From: Clostridium puniceum
GTDB lineage: Bacteria > Bacillota > Clostridia > Clostridiales > Clostridiaceae
Direction of reading: 5' to 3'
Length of the DNA: 64,000 nt
Assembly (NCBI RefSeq): GCF_002006345.1
Contig: NZ_LZZM01000125.1
Location: 1-64,000, forward strand
Under the pieces are notes generated by a model that did not search any database, had not been told where the DNA came from, and was given only the letters and a program-made list of their open reading frames with translations. The first letter of the stretch is position 1, and each line of letters starts with the position of its first letter. Below are positions 63,919-64,000 of this stretch, piece after piece. Position numbers and translations under genes: made by a program.

Positions 63919-64000
63919 ATTATAAAAGAATTATCTGCTAGAAATGAATCTCTTGCCAGAACCACTGATGAAACATGCTACCGTTTACATCAACTTATTG
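63919..64000 (+). other. Possible start of a gene cut by the window end
   Basis: After GAAGAGGATTT an open frame reads KELSARNESLARTTDETCYR to the window edge. There is no ATG, GTG or TTG in place; ATT or ATA codons stand where a start would be. Too little is visible to name a product. Confidence 0.3.

Overview
The window is very AT-rich low-GC Gram-positive DNA with strong AGGAGG-type ribosome sites, a T-box-controlled thrS, many sensory and chemotaxis genes, and sigma-54 enhancer-binding regulators. It looks like Clostridium sensu stricto, probably near C. beijerinckii; the species is inference. No rRNA, tRNA or CRISPR array was seen.

Layout. (1) 1-2.9 kb: the tail of an IS256-type transposase, then thrS on the minus strand with a T-box leader and a consensus promoter. 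(2) 3-24 kb: a chemotaxis and signalling island. It holds a methyl-accepting chemotaxis protein (MCP) with a long acidic tail, a DUF4363 protein, motAB, cheA-mcp-cheR-cheB, an orphan NarL-type regulator, cheY-cheW-mcp, a REC-histidine kinase hybrid and a lone receiver. A convergent minus-strand set encodes a receiver, a large hybrid kinase and an Hpt protein. The cheA and cheY units share a composite upstream motif with identical spacing. (3) 24.5-28.8 kb: small metabolic genes (GyrI-like, radical SAM, MIF-like tautomerase overlapping a nitrilase-family hydrolase, CPBP protease). (4) 28.9-37 kb: metNIQ, an M20 amidohydrolase, a decayed IS1595-like element, an M20 pseudogene with three in-frame stops, and a membrane metallophosphoesterase. 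(5) 37-42.8 kb: a PAS-PAS-GGDEF-HD-GYP protein and a csoR-copA-copZ copper module. (6) 43-49.4 kb: esterase, AlaX-like editing protein, metallo-beta-lactamase-fold hydrolase and a membrane protein, with dispersed repeats, a MITE-like element and a pseudogene graveyard. (7) 49.6-63.6 kb: two paralogous aminotransferases tail to tail, then a sigma-54 region. That region holds an unrecognised 284-aa protein, an iron-sulfur flavoprotein, a PrpR_N-type activator, indolepyruvate:ferredoxin oxidoreductase iorAB, an Mpv17-like membrane protein, a TyrR-like sigma-54 activator, a small membrane protein and a GntR regulator.

How the genes fit together (inference). The island could encode a full receptor-CheA-CheY pathway plus its own stator, made in step through the shared cis module. 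Region 7 reads as an arylpyruvate pathway: aminotransferases make 2-oxo acids from aromatic amino acids, IorAB oxidises them to aryl-acetyl-CoA with ferredoxin reduction, and sigma-54 activators sense the aromatic compounds. Two -24/-12 promoters are visible, one before the 284-aa/flavoprotein pair and one before iorAB. The first has two near-identical palindromic upstream sites. Eroded copies of an aminotransferase and of a sigma-54 activator lie just outside this region, which suggests it was once duplicated.
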